Assembly (NCBI RefSeq): GCF_937997465.1
Contig: NZ_CALKTQ010000062.1
Location: forward strand, 1-23,972
Source: an uncultured Campylobacter sp.
GTDB lineage: Bacteria > Campylobacterota > Campylobacteria > Campylobacterales > Campylobacteraceae
DNA: 23,972 nt
Direction: 5' to 3'
Within the stretch, counting starts at the first letter, position 1. Every line of letters begins with the position of its first letter. Below are positions 23,349-23,972 of this stretch, one piece after another. Position numbers and translations under genes: made by a program. The notes under the pieces were generated by a model. The model had not been told where the DNA came from and did no database searches. It saw nothing but the letters and a program-made list of their open reading frames with translations.

Positions 23349-23972
23349 ATGAAGATCGTCGGACTTTTGAGTCTGTTTTTCGCTTTGGCCTTCGGTAGCG
23401 GCGACGCTGCGGGCGAGGCTTTAAATTTAACGACTACGTGGGTGGGTATCGCGAGCCTCATCATTTTCGTCGTGGGATATTTTTTCATCGCTACGGAGGA
23501 AAATTTTCACATCGATAAGGCTAAGCCGGCCATATTTATCGGCACTTTTATGTTCTTGCTTATCGGCTTTTATATGCTGGCAAACGGCCTAGACGTGCAT
23601 TTGTTGCAAAATGAGGTAAATCACCTGATTTTAGAGATTTCGCAGATCGTATTTTTCCTCATGGTCGCGATGACATATATCGAGGCGCTTATAGAGCGAG
23701 ACGTGTTTAACGCGCTAAAATACAACCTCGTCTCAAAAGGCTACACGTATAAAAGACTCTTTTGGCTAACGGGCGTTTTGGCGTTTTTCATTAGTCCCGT
23801 CGCTGATAACCTAACTACCGCTCTTATCCTTTCTACCGTTCTTTTAACGATAGATAAAAACAATACGAATTTCTTAGTAGCCGGCGCGATAAACATCGTC
23901 GTAGCCGCAAACGCAGGCGGCGCATGGAGTCCGTTTGGCGATATCACGACGCTAATGGCGTGGGCTGCGGGC
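23349..23972 (+). CDS. nhaD: NhaD-type sodium/proton antiporter, 3' partial
   Basis: The first 208 codons are in the window and the frame is still open at the edge. An AAGGAG site precedes the ATG. An N-terminal hydrophobic segment that may be a cleaved signal peptide (1-21) is followed by several membrane helices. The signatures SPVADNLTTALILS and NIVVAANAGGAWSPFGDITTLM belong to the NhaD family of the ion transporter superfamily, with the Asp/Asn-containing transport motifs. Predicted role: Na+ export and pH homeostasis at the inner membrane. Probably in one transcript with the small lipoprotein. Confidence 0.92.
   Translation, partial: MKIVGLLSLFFALAFGSGDAAGEALNLTTTWVGIASLIIFVVGYFFIATEENFHIDKAKPAIFIGTFMFLLIGFYMLANGLDVHLLQNEVNHLILEISQIVFFLMVAMTYIEALIERDVFNALKYNLVSKGYTYKRLFWLTGVLAFFISPVADNLTTALILSTVLLTIDKNNTNFLVAGAINIVVAANAGGAWSPFGDITTLMAWAAG

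Noticed and set aside
1..23972. CRISPR arrays, tRNA or rRNA genes, insertion sequences, phage genes
   Set aside because: I looked for regularly spaced repeats, cloverleaf ends, transposase motifs and terminal repeats and found none I could support.

Overview
The window looks like chromosomal DNA of a Campylobacter outside the C. jejuni/C. coli group. The clues are the Epsilonproteobacterial gene orders, which as I recall them match C. jejuni: gatC-cvpA-fur-lysS-glyA-DUF1882-SPOR-aroE, and dnaJ/racR-racS-recR. The moderate G+C and very frequent AAATTT words suggest the C. showae/rectus/curvus/concisus group. That species guess is inference. I see no phage, insertion sequence, CRISPR array, rRNA or tRNA.

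Layout. (1) 1-1880: 3' part of a membrane-bound GGDEF/EAL c-di-GMP protein, followed by about 560 bases without a recognisable gene. (2) 5626-2506, minus strand: five overlapping genes (YfgM-like TPR protein, BamB-like lipoprotein, unknown, coaX, hisG) ending in a long terminator hairpin. (3) 5750-13266, plus strand: nine tightly packed genes, gatC-pilT-cvpA-fur-lysS-glyA-DUF1882-SPOR-aroE. Most junctions overlap by one to four bases, so iron regulation (fur), tRNA charging, one-carbon metabolism, a pilus-type motor and a SPOR protein probably share transcripts. (4) pyk, minus strand, overlaps the 3' end of aroE. Divergent from pyk is a TRAP solute-binding protein with its own promoter and a UUCG-loop terminator. 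(5) 18581-16104, minus strand: racR-racS-recR, divergent from dnaJ. (6) 19916-20866: a secreted Cys-rich Sel1-repeat protein of the Hcp type, set in DNA saturated with AAATTT words. (7) uvrC and a small unknown gene (possibly DciA-like) on the minus strand. Divergent from them are a 50-residue LptM-like lipoprotein and the 5' part of an NhaD-type antiporter that runs off the window.

Most of the window is housekeeping DNA. The points most worth following are: a UvrC that has lost all four cysteines of the usual iron-sulfur site; primase-like motif spacing in the DUF1882 protein; a small LptM-like lipoprotein whose 5' end overlaps a divergent gene; an isolated PilT motor inside the fur operon; and the clustered palindrome TCAAATTTGA, which contains RAATTY, the methylated motif that marks DNA for uptake in C. 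jejuni.
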